Assembly: GCA_963920705.1 (NCBI GenBank)
Contig: OY987233.1
Coordinates: 124,001 to 188,000 of the forward strand
DNA: 64,000 nucleotides
Reading direction: 5' to 3'
DNA from: Odiellus spinosus
Lineage: Eukaryota; Arthropoda; Arachnida; Opiliones; Phalangiidae
Part shown: positions 12,972 through 27,646 of the stretch, piece after piece
How positions within the stretch are numbered: position 1 is the stretch's first letter
Layout: every line of letters begins with the position of its first letter
Program-made: the position numbers and the translations under genes
Notes under the pieces: generated by a model
Databases searched by the model: none
Seen by the model: the letters and a program-made list of their open reading frames with translations, nothing else
What the model was told of the DNA's origin: nothing

Positions 12972-13567
12972 GTGGATCTACACTTGTGAAATTTGTGGAT
13001 CTACACTTGGGAAATTTGTGGATCTACACTTGGGAAATTTGTGGATCTACACTTGGGAAATTTGTGGATCTACACTTGGGAAATTTGTGAATTTATGCTT
13101 GGGAAATTTGTGGATTTATACTTGGGAAATTTGTGGATTTATACTTGGGAAATTTGTGGATCTATACTGGGGAAATTTGTGGATTTATACTTGGGAAATT
13201 TGTGGATTTACACTTGGCAAATTTGTGGATCTACACTTGGTAAATTTGTGGATCTACACTTGGCAAATTTGTGGATCTACACTTGGCAAATTTGTGGATC
13301 TACACTTGGCAAATTTTGTGGATCTACACTTCGGAAATTTGTGGATCTACACTTGGGAAATTTGTGGATCCACACTTGGGAAATTTGTGGATCTACACTT
13401 GGGAAATTTGTGGATCTACACTTGACAAATTTGTGGATCTACACTTGGCAAATTTGTGGATCTACACTTGGCAAATTTATGGATCTACACTTGGCAAATT
13501 TTGTGGATCTACACTTCGGAAATTTGTGGATCTACACTTGGGAAATTTGTGGATCTACACTTGGGAT
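12972..13567 (+). repeat. ~595-bp direct repeat, copy 2 (offset 992 bp)
   Basis: Second copy of the block at 11980-12575. It differs by private changes such as GGATCCACAC near 13368. It ends where GTCGATATACAC monomers first appear, at the start of the next domain. Confidence 0.78.
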
Positions 13568-15183
13568 ATTTGTTTATCTACACTTGGGAAATTTGTGGAT
13601 CTACACTTGTGAAATTTGTCGATATACACTTGTGAAAATTGTGGAGCTATACTTGGGAAATTTGTGGATCTACACTTGGGAAATTTGTGGATCTACACTT
13701 GGGAAATTTGTGGATCTACACTTGGGAAATTTGTGGATCTACACTTGGGAAATTTGTGGATCTACACTTGGAAAATTTGTGGAAATACACTTGGGAAATA
13801 TGTGGATCTACACTTGGGAAATTTGTGGATCTACACTTGGAAAATTTGTGGATCTACATTTGGGAAATTTGTTGATCTACACTTGGGAAATTTGTGGTTC
13901 TACACTTGGGAAATTTGTGTATCTACACTTGGGAAATTTGTGGATTTATACTTGGGAAATTTGTGGATTTATACTTCGGAAATTTGTGGATTTATACTTG
14001 GAAAATTTGTGGATTTATAATTGGGAATTTGTGGATTTATACTTGGGAAATTTGTGGGTCTAGACTTGGGAAATTTGTGGGTATAGACTTGGGACATTTG
14101 TGGATCTAGACTTGGGACATTTGTGGATCTACACTTGTGAAATTTGTGGATCTACACTTGGTAAATTTGTGGATCTACTCTTGGCAAATTTGTGGATCTA
14201 CACTTGGCAAATTTGTGGATCTACACTTGGCAAATTTGTGGATCTACACTTGGCAAATTTGTGGATCTACACTTGGCAAATTTTGTGGATCTACACTTGG
14301 GAAATTTGTGGATTTACACTTGGCAAATTTGTGGATCTACACTTGTGAAATTTGTGGATCTACACTTGGGAAATTTGTGGATCTACACTTGGCAAATTTG
14401 TGGATCTACACTTGGGAAATTTGTGGATCTACACTTGGGAAATTTGTTTATCTACACTTGGGAAATTTGTGGATCTACACTTGTGAAATTTGTCGATATA
14501 CACTTGTGAAATTTGTGGAGCTATACTTGGGAAATTTGTGGATCTACACTTGGGAAATTTGTGGATCTACACTTGGGAAATTTGTGGATCTACACTTGGA
14601 AAATTTGTGGATATACACTTGGGAAATATGTGGATCTACACTTGGGAAATTTGTGGATCTACACTTGGGAAATTTGTTGATCTACACTTGGGAAATTTGT
14701 GTATCTACACTTGGGAAATTTGTGGATTTATACTTGGGAAATTTGTGGATTTATACTTCGGAAATTTGTGGATTTATACTTGGAAAATGTGTGGATTTAT
14801 AATTGGGAAATTTGTGGATTTATACTTGGAAAATTTGTGGGTCTAGACTTGGGAAATTTGTGGGTATAGACTTGGGACATTTGTGGATCTAGACTTGGGA
14901 CATTTGTGGATCTACACTTGTGAAATTTGTGGATCTACACTTGGTAAATTTGTGGATCTACACTTGGGAAATTTGTGGATCTACTCTTGGCAAATTTGTG
15001 GATCTACACTTGGCAAATTTGTGGATCTACACTTGGCAAATTTGTGGATCTACACTTGGCAAATTTTGTGGATCTACACTTGGGAAATTTGTGGATTTAC
15101 ACTTGGCAAATTTGTGGATCTACACTTGTGAAATTTGTGGATCTACACTTGGTAAATTTGTGGATCTACACTTGGCAAATTTG

Positions 15184-16795
15184 TGGATCTACACTTGGCA
15201 AATTTGTGGATCTACACTTGGCAAATTTATGGATCTACACTTGGCAAATTTTGTGGATCTACACTTGGGAAATTTGTGGATCTACACTTGGGAAATTTGT
15301 GGATCTACACTTGACAAATTTGTGGATCTACACTTGGCAAATTTGTGGATCTACACTTGGCAAATTTATGGATCTACACTTGGCAAATTTTGTGGATCTA
15401 CACTTCGGAAATTTGTGGATCTACACTTGGGAAATTTGTTTATCTACACTTGGGAAATTTGTGGATCTACACTTGTGAAATTTGTCGATATACACTTGTG
15501 AAAATTGTGGAGCTATACTTGGGAAATTTGTGGATCTACACTTGGGAAATTTGTGGATCTACACTTGGGAAATTTGTGGATCTACACTTGGGAAATTTGT
15601 GGATCTACACTTGGAAAATTTGTGGATATACACTTGGGAAATATGTGGATCTACACTTGGGAAATTTGTGGATCTACACTTGGAAAATTTGTGGATCTAC
15701 ATTTGGGAAATTTGTTGATCTACACTTGGGAAATTTGTGGTTCTACACTTGGGAAATTTGTGTATCTACACTTGGGAAATTTGTGGATTTATACTTGGGA
15801 AATTTGTGGATTTATACTTCGGAAATTTGTGGATTTATACTTGGAAAATTTGTGGATTTATAATTGGGAAATTTGTGGATTTATACTTGGGAAATTTGTG
15901 GGTCTAGACTTGGGAAATTTGTGGGTATAGACTTGGGACATTTGTGGATCTAGACTTGGGACATTTGTGGATCTACACTTGTGAAATTTGTGGATCTACA
16001 CTTGGTAAATTTGTGGATCTACACTTGGGAAATTTGTGGATCTACTCTTGGCAAATTTGTGGATCTACACTTGGCAAATTTGTGGATCTACACTTGGCAA
16101 ATTTGTGGATCTACACTTGGCAAATTTTGTGGATCTACACTTGGGAAATTTGTGGATTTACACTTGGCAAATTTGTGGATCAACACTTGTGAAATTTGTG
16201 GATCTACACTTGGGAAATTTGTGGATCTACACTTGGCAAATTTGTGGATCTACACTTGGGAAATTTGTGGATCTACACTTGGGAAATTTGTTTATCTACA
16301 CTTGGGAAATTTGTGGATCTACACTTGTGAAATTTGTCGATATACACTTGTGAAATTTGTGGAGCTATACTTGGGAAATTTGTGGATCTACACTTGGGAA
16401 ATTTGTGGATCTACACTTGGGAAATTTGTGGATCTACACTTGGGAAATTTGTGGATCTACACTTGGAAAATTTGTGGATATACACTTGGGAAATATGTGG
16501 ATCTACACTTGGGAAATTTGTGGATCTACACTTGGAAAATTTGTTGATCTACACTTGGGAAATTTGTGGTTCTACACTTGGGAAATTTGTGTATCTACAC
16601 TTGGGAAATTTGTGGATTTATACTTGGGAAATTTGTGGATTTATACTTCGGAAATTTGTGGATTTATACTTGGAAAAGGTGTGGATTTATAATTGGGAAA
16701 TTTGTGGATCTATACTTGGGAAATTTGTGGGTCTAGACTTGGGAAATTTGTGGATTTATAATTGGGAAATTTGTGGATTTATACTTGGGAAATTT
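15184..16795 (+). repeat. 1,612-bp HOR, copy 1
   Basis: From the AAATTTATGG/AAATTTTGTGG run, through GTCGATATACAC (15485), TCTAGAC (~15900-15960), a second GTCGATATACAC (16337) and a TATAATTGGG run. The series repeats at 1,589 bp, rising to 1,612 bp after one added monomer. 1,612 is 70 monomers plus 2 bp. Confidence 0.82.
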
Positions 16796-18407
16796 GTGGA
16801 TCTACACTTGGCAAATTTGTTGATCTACACTTGGCAAATTTATGGATCTACACTTGGGAAATTTGTGGATCTACACTTGGGAAATTTGTGGATCTACACT
16901 TGACAAATTTGTGGATCTACACTTGGCAAATTTGTGGATCTACACTTGGCAAATTTATGGATCTACACTTGGCAAATTTTGTGGATCTACACTTCGGAAA
17001 TTTGTGGATCTACACTTGGGAAATTTGTTTATCTACACTTGGGAAATTTGTGGATCTACACTTGTGAAATTTGTCGATATACACTTGTGAAAATTGTGGA
17101 GCTATACTTGGGAAATTTGTGGATCTACACTTGGGAAATTTGTGGATCTACACTTGGGAAATTTGTGGATCTACACTTGGGAAATTTGTGGATCTACACT
17201 TGGGAAATTTGTGGATCTACACTTGGAAAATTTGTGGATATACACTTGGGAAATATGTGGATCTACACTTGGGAAATTTGTGGATCTACACTTGGAAAAT
17301 TTGTGGATCTACATTTGGGAAATTTGTTGATCTACACTTGGGAAATTTGTGGTTCTACACTTGGGAAATTTGTGTATCTACACTTGGGAAATTTGTGGAT
17401 TTATACTTGGGAAATTTGTGGATTTATACTTCGGAAATTTGTGGATTTATACTTGGAAAATTTGTGGATTTATAATTGGGAAATTTGTGGATTTATACTT
17501 GGGAAATTTGTGGGTCTAGACTTGGGAAATTTGTGGGTATAGACTTGGGACATTTGTGGATCTAGACTTGGGACATTTGTGGATCTACACTTGTGAAATT
17601 TGTGGATCTACACTTGGTAAATTTGTGGATCTACACTTGGGAAATTTGTGGATCTACTCTTGGCAAATTTGTGGATCTACACTTGGCAAATTTGTGGATC
17701 TACACTTGGCAAATTTGTGGATCTACACTTGGCAAATTTTGTGGATCTACACTTGGGAAATTTGTGGATTTACACTTGGCAAATTTGTGGATCAACACTT
17801 GTGAAATTTGTGGATCTACACTTGGGAAATTTGTGGATCTACACTTGGCAAATTTGTGGATCTACACTTGGGAAATTTGTGGATCTACACTTGGGAAATT
17901 TGTTTATCTACACTTGGGAAATTTGTGGATCTACACTTGTGAAATTTGTCGATATACACTTGTGAAATTTGTGGAGCTATACTTGGGAAATTTGTGGATC
18001 TACACTTGGGAAATTTGTGGATCTACACTTGGGAAATTTGTGGATCTACACTTGGGAAATTTGTGGATCTACACTTGGAAAATTTGTGGATATACACTTG
18101 GGAAATATGTGGATCTACACTTGGGAAATTTGTGGATCTACACTTGGAAAATTTGTTGATCTACACTTGGGAAATTTGTGGTTCTACACTTGGGAAATTT
18201 GTGTATCTACACTTGGGAAATTTGTGGATTTATACTTGGGAAATTTGTGGATTTATACTTCGGAAATTTGTGGATTTATACTTGGAAAAGGTGTGGATTT
18301 ATAATTGGGAAATTTGTGGATCTATTCTTGGGAAATTTGTGGGTCTAGACTTGGGAAATTTGTGGATTTATAATTGGGAAATTTGTGGATTTATACTTGG
18401 GAAATTT
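16796..18407 (+). repeat. 1,612-bp HOR, copy 2
   Basis: Tandem to copy 1, with the same series of landmarks. It has one extra GATCTACACTTGGG monomer near 17180. Private variants such as GGAAAAGGTGTGG (near 16675 and 18287) and GATCAACAC (near 16181 and 17793) are shared at the 1,612-bp offset. Confidence 0.82.
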
Positions 18408-21034
18408 GTGGGTCTAGACTTGGGAAATTTGTGGGTATAGACTTGGGACATTTGTGGATCTAGACTTGGGACATTTGTGGATCTACACTTGTGAAATTTG
18501 TGGATCTACACTTGGTAAATTTGTGGATCTACACTTGGGAAATTTGTGGATCTACTCTTGGCAAATTTGTGGATCTACACTTGGCAAATTTGTGGATCTA
18601 CACTTGGCAAATTTGTGGATCTACACTTGGCAAATTTTGTGGATCTACACTTGGGAAATTTGTGGATTTACACTTGGCAAATTTGTGGATCTACACTTGT
18701 GAAATTTGTGGATCTACACTTGGTAAATTTGTGGATCTACACTTGGCAAATTTGTGGATCTACACTTGGCAAATTTTGTGGATCTACACTTCGGAAATTT
18801 GTGGATCTACACTTGGGAAATTTGTGGATCTACACTTGGGAAATTTGTGGATCTACACTTGGGAAATTTGTGGATCTACACTTGGGAAATTTGTGGATCT
18901 ACACTTGACAAATTTGTGGATCTACATTTGGCAAATTTGTGGATCTACACTTGGCAAATTTATGGATCTACACTTGGCAAATTTTGTGGATCTACACTTG
19001 GGAAATTTGTGGATCTACTCTTGGGAAATTTGTGGATCTACACTTGGGAAATTTGTGGATTTACACTTGGCAAATTTGTGGATCAACACTTGTGAAATTT
19101 GTGGATCTACACTTGGGAAATTTGTGGATCTACACTTGGCAAATTTGTGGATCTACACTTGGGAAATTTGTGGATCTACACTTGGGAAATTTGTTTATCT
19201 ACACTTGGGAAATTTGTGGATCTACACTTGTGAAATTTGTCGATATACACTTGTGAAATTTGTGGAGCTATACTTGGGAAATTTGTGGATCTACACTTGG
19301 GAAATTTGTGGATCTACACTTGGGAAATTTGTGGATCTACACTTGGAAAATTTGTGGATATACACTTGGGAAATATGTGGATCTACACTTGGGTAATTTG
19401 TGGATCTACACTTGGGAAATTTGTTGATCTACACTTGGGAAATTTGTGGTTCTACACTTGGGAAATTTGTGTATCTACACTTGGAAAATGTGTGGATTTA
19501 TAATTGGGAAATTTGTGGATCTATACTTGGGAAATTTGTGGGTCTAGACTTGGGAAATTTGTGGATTTATAATTGGGAAATTTGTGGATTTATACTTGGG
19601 AAATTTGTGGGTCTAGACTTGGGAAATTTGTGGGTATAGACTTGGGACATTTGTGGATCTAGACTTGGGACATTTGTGGATCTACACTTGTGAAATTTGT
19701 GGATCTACACTTGGTAATTTTGTGGATCTACACTTGGGAAATTTGTGGATCTACTCTTGGCAAATTTGTGGATCTACACTTGGCAAATTTGTGGATCTAC
19801 ACTTGGCAAATTTGTGGATCTACACTTGGCAAATTTTGTGGATCTACACTTGGGAAATTTGTGGATTTACACTTGGCAAATTTGTGGATCTACACTTGTG
19901 AAATTTGTGGATCTACACTTGGTAAATTTGTGGATCTACACTTGGCAAATTTGTGGATCTACACTTGGCAAATTTTGTGGATCTACACTTCGGAAATTTG
20001 TGGATCTACACTTGGGAAATTTGTGGATCTACACTTGGGAAATTTGTGGATCTACACTTGACAAATTTGTGGATCTACATTTGGCAAATTTGTGGATCTA
20101 CACTTGGCAAATTTATGGATCTACACTTGGCAAATTTTGTGGATCTACACTTCGGAAATTTGTTGATCTACACTTGGGAAATTTGTGGATCTACACTTGG
20201 GAAATTTGTTTATCTACACTTGGGAAATTTGTGGATCTACACTTGTGAAATTTGTCGATATACACTTGTGAAAATTGTGGAGCTATACTTGGGAAATTTG
20301 TGGATCTACACTTGGGAAATTTGTGGATCTACACTTGGGAAATTTGTGGATCTACACTTGGGAAATTTGTGGATCTACACTTGGAAAATTTGTGGATATA
20401 CACTTGGGAAATATGTGGATCTACACTTGGGAAATTTGTGGATCTACACTTGGAAAATTTGTGGATCTACATTTGGGAAATTTGTTGATCTACACTTGGG
20501 AAATTTGTGGTTCTACACTTGGGAAATTTGTGTATCTACACTTGGGAAATATGTGGATTTATACTTGGGAAATTTGTGGATTTATACTTCGGAAATTTGT
20601 GGATTTATACTTGGAAAATTTGTGGATTTATACTTGGGAAATTTGTGGATTTATACTTTGGAAATTTGTGGGTCTAGACTTGGGAAATTTGTGGGTATAG
20701 ACTTGGGACATTTGTGGATCTACACTTGGAAAATTTGTGGATCTACATTTGGGAAATTTGTGGATCTACTCTTGGCAAATTTGTGGATCTACACTTGGCA
20801 AATTTGTGGATCTACACTTGGCAAATTTTGTGGATCTACACTTGGGAAATTTGTGGATTTACACTTGGCAAATTTGTGGATCTACACTTGTGAAATTTGT
20901 GGATCTACACTTGGGAAATTTGTGGATCTACACTTGGGAAATTTGTGGATCTACACTTGGCAAATTTGTGGATCTACACTTGGGAAATTTGTTTATCTAC
21001 ACTTGGGAAATTTGTGGATCTACACTTGTGAAAT

Positions 21035-21863
21035 TTGTCGATATACACTTGTGAAATTTGTGGAGCTATACTTGGGAAATTTGTGGATCTACACTTGGGA
21101 AATTTGTGGATCTACACTTGGGAAATTTGTGGATCTACACTTGGGAAATTTGTGGATCTACACTTGGAAAATTTGTGGATATACACTTGGGAAATATGTG
21201 GATCTACACTTGGGAAATTTGTGGATCTACACTTGGGAAATTTGTTGATCTACACTTGGGAAATTTGTGGATCTACACTTGGGAAATTTGTGGATCTACA
21301 CTTGAAAAATTTGTGGATATACACTTGGGAAATATGTGGATCTACACTTGGGAAATTTGTGGATCTACACTTGGAAAATTTGTGGATCTACATTTGGGAA
21401 ATTTGTTGATCTACACTTGGGAAATTTGTGGTTCTACACTTGGGAAATTTGTGTATCTACACTTGGGAAATTTGTGGATTTATACTTGGGAAATTTGTGG
21501 ATTTATACTTCGGAAATTTGTGGATTTATACTTGGAAAATTTGTGGATTTATAATTGGGAAATTTGTGGATTTATACTTGGGAAATTTGTGGGTCTAGAC
21601 TTGGGAAATTTGTGGGTATAGACTTGGGACATTTGTGGATCTAGACTTGGGACATTTGTGGATCTACACTTGGTAAATTTGTGGATCTACACTTGGGAAA
21701 TTTGTGGATCTACTCTTGGCAAATTTGTGGATCTACACTTGGCAAATTTGTGGATCTACACTTGGCAAATTTGTGGATCTACATTTGGCAAATTTTGTGG
21801 ATCTACACTTGGGAAATTTGTGGATTTACACTTGGCAAATTTGTGGATCTACACTTGGGAAAT
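21035..21863 (+). repeat. 829-bp HOR, copy 1
   Basis: The series GTCGATATACAC, GTGGAGCTATAC, two GATATACACTTGGGAAATATG units, GTGGTTCTAC, CTTCGG, TATAATTGGG and the TCTAGA group repeats at an offset of 829 bp (36 monomers plus 1 bp). Confidence 0.85.
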
Positions 21864-22700
21864 TTGTCGATATACACTTGTGAAATTTGTGGAGCTATAC
21901 TTGGGAAATTTGTGGTACTACACTTGGGAAATTTGTGGATCTACACTTGGGAAATTTGTGGATCTACACTTGGGAAATTTGTGGATCTACACTTGGAAAA
22001 TTTGTGGATATACACTTGGGAAATATGTGGATCTACACTTGGGAAATTTGTGGATCTACACTTGGGAAATTTGTTGATCTACACTTGGGAAATTTGTGGA
22101 TCTACACTTGGGAAATTTGTGGATCTACACTTGAAAAATTTGTGGATATACACTTGGGAAATATGTGGATCTACACTTGGGAAATTTGTGGATCTACACT
22201 TGGAAAATTTGTGGATCTACATTTGGGAAATTTGTTGATCTACACTTGGGAAATTTGTGGTTCTACACTTGGGAAATTTGTGTATCTACACTTGGGAAAT
22301 TTGTGGATTTATACTTGGGAAATTTGTGGATTTATACTTCGGAAATTTGTGGATTTATACTTGGAAAATTTGTGGATTTATAATTGGGAAATTTGTGGAT
22401 TTATACTTGGGAAATTTGTGGGTCTAGACTTGGGAAATTTGTGGGTATAGACTTGGGACATTTGTGGATCTAGACTTGGGACATTTGTGGATCTACACTT
22501 GTGAAATTTGTGGATCTACACTTGGTAAATTTGTGGATCTACACTTGGGAAATTTGTGGATCTACTCTTGGCAAATTTGTGGATCTACACTTGGCAAATT
22601 TGTGGATCTACACTTGGCAAATTTGTGGATCTACATTTGGCAAATTTTGTGGATCTACACTTGGGAAATTTGTGGATTTACACTTGGCAAATTTGTGGAT
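21864..22700 (+). repeat. 829-bp HOR, copy 2
   Basis: Same landmark order as copy 1. It restores the GATCTACACTTGTG monomer after the TCTAGA group that copy 1 lacks, so the offset becomes 852 bp in the last third. A private GTGGTACTAC is seen near 21913. Confidence 0.82.
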
Positions 22701-23880
22701 CTACACTTGAGAAATTTGTGGATCTACACTTGGGAAATTTGTGGATCTACACTTGTCAAATTTGTGGATCTACACTTGGGAAATTTGGGGATCTACACTT
22801 GGGAAATTTGTTTATCTACACTTGGGAAATTTGTGGATCTACACTTGTGAAATTTGTCGATATACACTTGTGAAATTTGTGGAGCTATACTTGGGAAATT
22901 TGTGGATCTACACTTGGGAAATTTGTGGATCTACACTTGGGAAATTTGTGGATCTACACTTGGGAAATTTGTGGATCTACACTTGGAAAATTTGTGGATA
23001 TACACTTGGGAAATATGTGGATCTACACTTGGGAAATTTGTGGATCTACACTTGGGAAATTTGTTGATCTACACTTGGGAAATTTGTGGTTCTACACTTG
23101 GGAAATTTGTGTATCTACACTTGGGAAATTTGTGGATTTATACTTGGGAAATTTGTGGATTTATACTTCGGAAATTTGTGGATTTATACTTAGAAAATGT
23201 GTGGATTTATAATTGGGAAATTTGTGGATTTATACTTGGGAAATTTGTGGGTCTAGACTTGGGAAATTTGTGGGTATAGACTTGGGACATTTGTGGATCT
23301 AGACTTGGGACATTTGTGGATCTACACTTGGTAAATTTGTGGATCTACACTTGGGAAATTTGTGGATCTACTCTTGGCAAATTTGTGGATCTACACTTGG
23401 CAAATTTGTGGATCTACACTTGGCAAATTTGTGGATCTACACTTGGCAAATTTTGTGGATCTACACTTGGGAAATTTGTGGATTTACACTTGGCAAATTT
23501 GTGGATCTACACTTGTGAAATTTGTGGATCTACACTTGGGAAATTTGTGGATCTACACTTGGCAAATTTGTGGATCTACACTTGGGAAATTTGTGAATTT
23601 ATACTTGGGAAATTTGTGGATTTATACTTGGGAAATTTGTGGATTTATACTGGGGAAATTTGTGGATTTATACTTGGGAAATTTGTGGAATTATACTTAG
23701 GAAATTTGTGGATTTATACTTGGGACATTTGTGGATCTAGACTTGGGACATTTGTGGATCTAGACTTGGGACATTTTTGAATTTATACTTGGGAAATTTG
23801 TGAATTTATACTTGGGAAATTTGTGGATTTATACTTGGGAAATTTGTGGATTTATACTTCGGAAATTTGTGGATTTATAC
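22464..23880 (+). repeat. Block repeated 3,663 bp downstream (26127-27543)
   Basis: The TCTAGA group, a GTCGATATACAC monomer (~22857), CTTAGAAAATGTGTGG (~23190), TACTGGGG (~23649), GTGGAATTATAC and the triple TTGGGACATTT run occur in the same order at +3,663 bp. The copy spans about 1.4 kb and is part of the larger duplicated group at 25.1-30.0 kb. Confidence 0.8.
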
Positions 23881-25136
23881 TTGGAAAATATGTGGATTTA
23901 TAATTGGGAAATTTGTGGATCTATACTTGGGAAATTTGTGGGTCTAGACTTGGGAAATTTGTGGATTTATAATTGGGAAATTTGTGGATTTATACTTGGG
24001 AAATTTGTGGGTCTAGACTTGGGAAATTTGTGGGTATAGACTTGGGACATTTGTGGATCTAGACTTGGGACATTTGTGGATCTACACTTGTGAAATTTGT
24101 GGATCTACACTTGGTAAATTTGTGGATCTACACTTGGGAAATTTGTGGATCTACTCTTGGCAAATTTGTGGATCTACACTTGGCAAATTTGTGGATCTAC
24201 ACTTGGCAAATTTGTGGATCTACACTTGGCAAATTTTGTGGATCTACACTTGGGAAATTTGTGGATTTACACTTGGCAAATTTGTGGATCTACTCTTGTG
24301 AAATTTGTGGATCTACACTTGGTAAATTTGTGGATCTACACTTGGCAAATTTGTGGATCTACACTTGGCAAATTTTGTGGATCTACACTTCGGAAATTTG
24401 TGGATCTACACTTGGGAAATTTGTGGATCTACACTTGGGAAATTTGTGGATCTACACTTGGGAAATTTGTGGATCTACACTTGACAAATTTGTGGATCTA
24501 CATTTGGCAAATTTGTGGATCTACACTTGGCAAATTTATGGATCTACACTTGGCAAATTTTGTGGATCTACACTTCGGAAATTTGTGGATCTACACTTGG
24601 GAAATTTGTGGATCTACACTTGGGAAATTTGCTTATCTACACTTGGGAAATTTGTGGATCTACACTTGTGAAATTTGTCGATATACACTTGTGAAAATTG
24701 TGGAGCTATACTTGGGAAATTTGTGGATCTACACTTGGGAAATTTGTGGATCTACACTTGGGAAATTTGTGGATCTACACATGGGAAATTTGTGGATCTA
24801 CACTTGGAAAATTTGTGGATATACACTTGGGAAATATGTGGATCTACACTTGGGAAATTTGTGGATCTACACTTGGAAAATTTGTGGATCTACATTTGGG
24901 AAATTTGTTGATCTACACTTGGGAAATTTGTGGTTCTACACTTGGGAAATTTGTGTATCTACACTTGGGAAATATGTGGATTTATACTTGGGAAATTTGT
25001 GGATTTATACTTCGGAAATTTGTGGATTTATACTTGGAAAATTTGTGGATTTATAATTGGGAAATTTGTGGATTTATACTTGGGAAATTTGTGGGTCTAG
25101 ACTTGGGAAATTTGTGGGTATAGACTTGGGACATTT

Positions 25137-27646
25137 GTGAATCTAGACTTGGGACATTTGTGGATCTACACTTGTGAAATTTGTGGATCTACACTTGGTA
25201 AATTTGTGGATCTACACTTGGGAAATTTGTGGATCTACTCTTGGCAAATTTGTGGATCTACACTTGGCAAATTTGTGGATCTACACTTGGCAAATTTGTG
25301 GATCTACACTTGGCAAATTTTGTGGATCTACACTTGGGAAATTTGTGGATTTACACTTGGCAAATTTGTGGATCTACACTTGTGAAATTTGTGGATCTAC
25401 ACTTGGGAAATTTGTGGATCTACACTTGGCAAATTTGTGGATCTACACTTGGGAAATTTGTGGATCTACACTTGGGAAATTTGTTTATCTACACTTGGGA
25501 AATTTGTGGATCTACACTTGTGAAATTTGTCGATATACACTTGTGAAATTTGTGGAGCTATACTTGGGAAATTTGTGGATCTACACTTGGGAAATTTGTG
25601 GATCTACACTTGGGAAATTTGTGGATCTACACTTGGGAAATTTGTGGATCTACACTTGGAAAATTTGTGGATATACACTTGGGAAATATGTGGATCTACA
25701 CTTGGGAAATTTGTGGATCTACACTTGGGAAATTTGTTGATCTACACTTGGGAAATTTGTGGATCTACACTTGGGAAATTTGTGGATCTACACTTGAAAA
25801 ATTTGTGGATATACACTTGGGAAATATGTGGATCTACACTTGGGAAATTTGTGGATCTACACTTGGAAAATTTGTGGATCTACATTTGGGAAATTTGTTG
25901 ATCTACACTTGGGAAATTTGTGGTTCTACACTTGGGAAATTTGTGTATCTACACTTGGGAAATTTGTGGATTTATACTTGGGAAATTTGTGGATTTATAC
26001 TTCGGAAATTTGTGGATTTATACTTGGAAAATTTGTGGATTTATAATTGGGAAATTTGTGGATTTATACTTGGGAAATTTGTGGGTCTAGACTTGGGAAA
26101 TTTGTGGGTATAGACTTGGGACATTTGTGGATCTAGACTTGGGACATTTGTGGATCTACACTTGTGAAATTTGTGGATCTACACTTGGTAAATTTGTGGA
26201 TCTACACTTGGGAAATTTGTGGATCTACTCTTGGCAAATTTGTGGATCTACACTTGGCAAATTTGTGGATCTACACTTGGCAAATTTGTGGATCTACACT
26301 TGGCAAATTTTGTGGATCTCCACTTGGGAAATTTGTGGATTTACACTTGGCAAATTTGTGGATCTACACTTGTGAAATTTGTGGATCTACACTTGGGAAA
26401 TTTGTGGATCTACACTTGGCAAATTTGTGGATCTACACTTGGGAAATTTGGGGATCTACACTTGGGAAATTTGTTTATCTACACTTGGGAAATTTGTGGA
26501 TCTACACTTGTGAAATTTGTCGATATACACTTGTGAAATTTGTGGAGCTATACTTGGGAAATTTGTGGATCTACACTTGGGAAATTTGTGGATCTACACT
26601 TGGGAAATTTGTGGATCTACACTTGGGAAATTTGTGGATCTACACTTGGAAAATTTGTGGATATACACTTGGGAAATATGTGGATCTACACTTGGGAAAT
26701 TTGTGGATCTACACTTGGGAAATTTGTTGATCTACACTTGGGAAATTTGTGGTTCTACACTTGGGAAATTTGTGTATCTACACTTGGGAAATTTGTGGAT
26801 TTATACTTGGGAAATTTGTGGATTTATACTTCGGAAATTTGTGGATTTATACTTAGAAAATGTGTGGATTTATAATTGGGAAATTTGTGGATTTATACTT
26901 GGGAAATTTGTGGGTCTAGACTTGGGAAATTTGTGGGTATAGACTTGGGACATTTGTGGATCTAGACTTGGGACATTTGTGGATCTACACTTGGTAAATT
27001 TGTGGATCTACACTTGGGAAATTTGTGGATCTACTCTTGGCAAATTTGTGGATCTACACTTGGCAAATTTTTGGATCTACACTTGGCAAATTTGTGGATC
27101 TACACTTGGCAAATTTTGTGGATCTACACTTGGGAAATTTGTGGATTTACACTTGGCAAATTTGTGGATCTACACTTGTGAAATTTGTGGATCTACACTT
27201 GGGAAATTTGTGGATCTACACTTGGCAAATTTGTGGATCTACACTTGGGAAATTTGTGAATTTATACTTGGGAAATTTGTGGATTTATACTTGGGAAATT
27301 TGTGGATTTATACTGGGGAAATTTGTGGATTTATACTTGGGAAATTTGTGGAATTATACTTAGGAAATTTGTGGATTTATACTTGGGACATTTGTGGATC
27401 TAGACTTGGGACATTTGTGGATCTAGACTTGGGACATTTTTGAATTTATACTTGGGAAATTTGTGAATTTATACTTGGGAAATTTGTGGATTTATACTTG
27501 GGAAATTTGTGGATTTATACTTGGGAAATTTGTGGATTTATACTTGGGAAATTTGTGGATTTATAATTGGGAAATTTGTGGATTTATACTTGGGAAATTT
27601 GTGGGTCTAGACTTGGGAAATTTGTGGGTATAGACTTGGGACATTT
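25137..27646 (+). repeat. 2,510-bp super-HOR, copy 1
   Basis: Composed of a 990-bp unit (25137-26126), a second unit starting the same way (26127), and a tail with TACTGGGG, GTGGAATTATAC and TTTTTGAATTTATAC. All landmarks recur 2,510 bp later. 2,510 is 109 monomers plus 3 bp. It shows three nested levels: monomer, 990-bp unit, 2.5-kb group. Confidence 0.85.

Larger units (their letters stand above)
11380..13610 (+). repeat. Transitional satellite domain
   Basis: The CTAAACTTTAAAAA monomer, typical up to 10.4 kb, is gone. New recurrent variants appear: CACTTCGGAAA, CAAATTTATGG followed by AAATTTTGTGG, TACTGGGGAAA and GAATTTATGCTTGG (about 12097, 12582, 13089). A rare GGATCC monomer lies near 12860 and 13368. 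No gene is seen. Confidence 0.85.

Noticed and set aside
11690-24580. CENP-B box in the CTTCGGAAATTTG monomers.
   Set aside because: The box needs TTCG followed at fixed spacing by A and then CGGG. No CGGG is present downstream.
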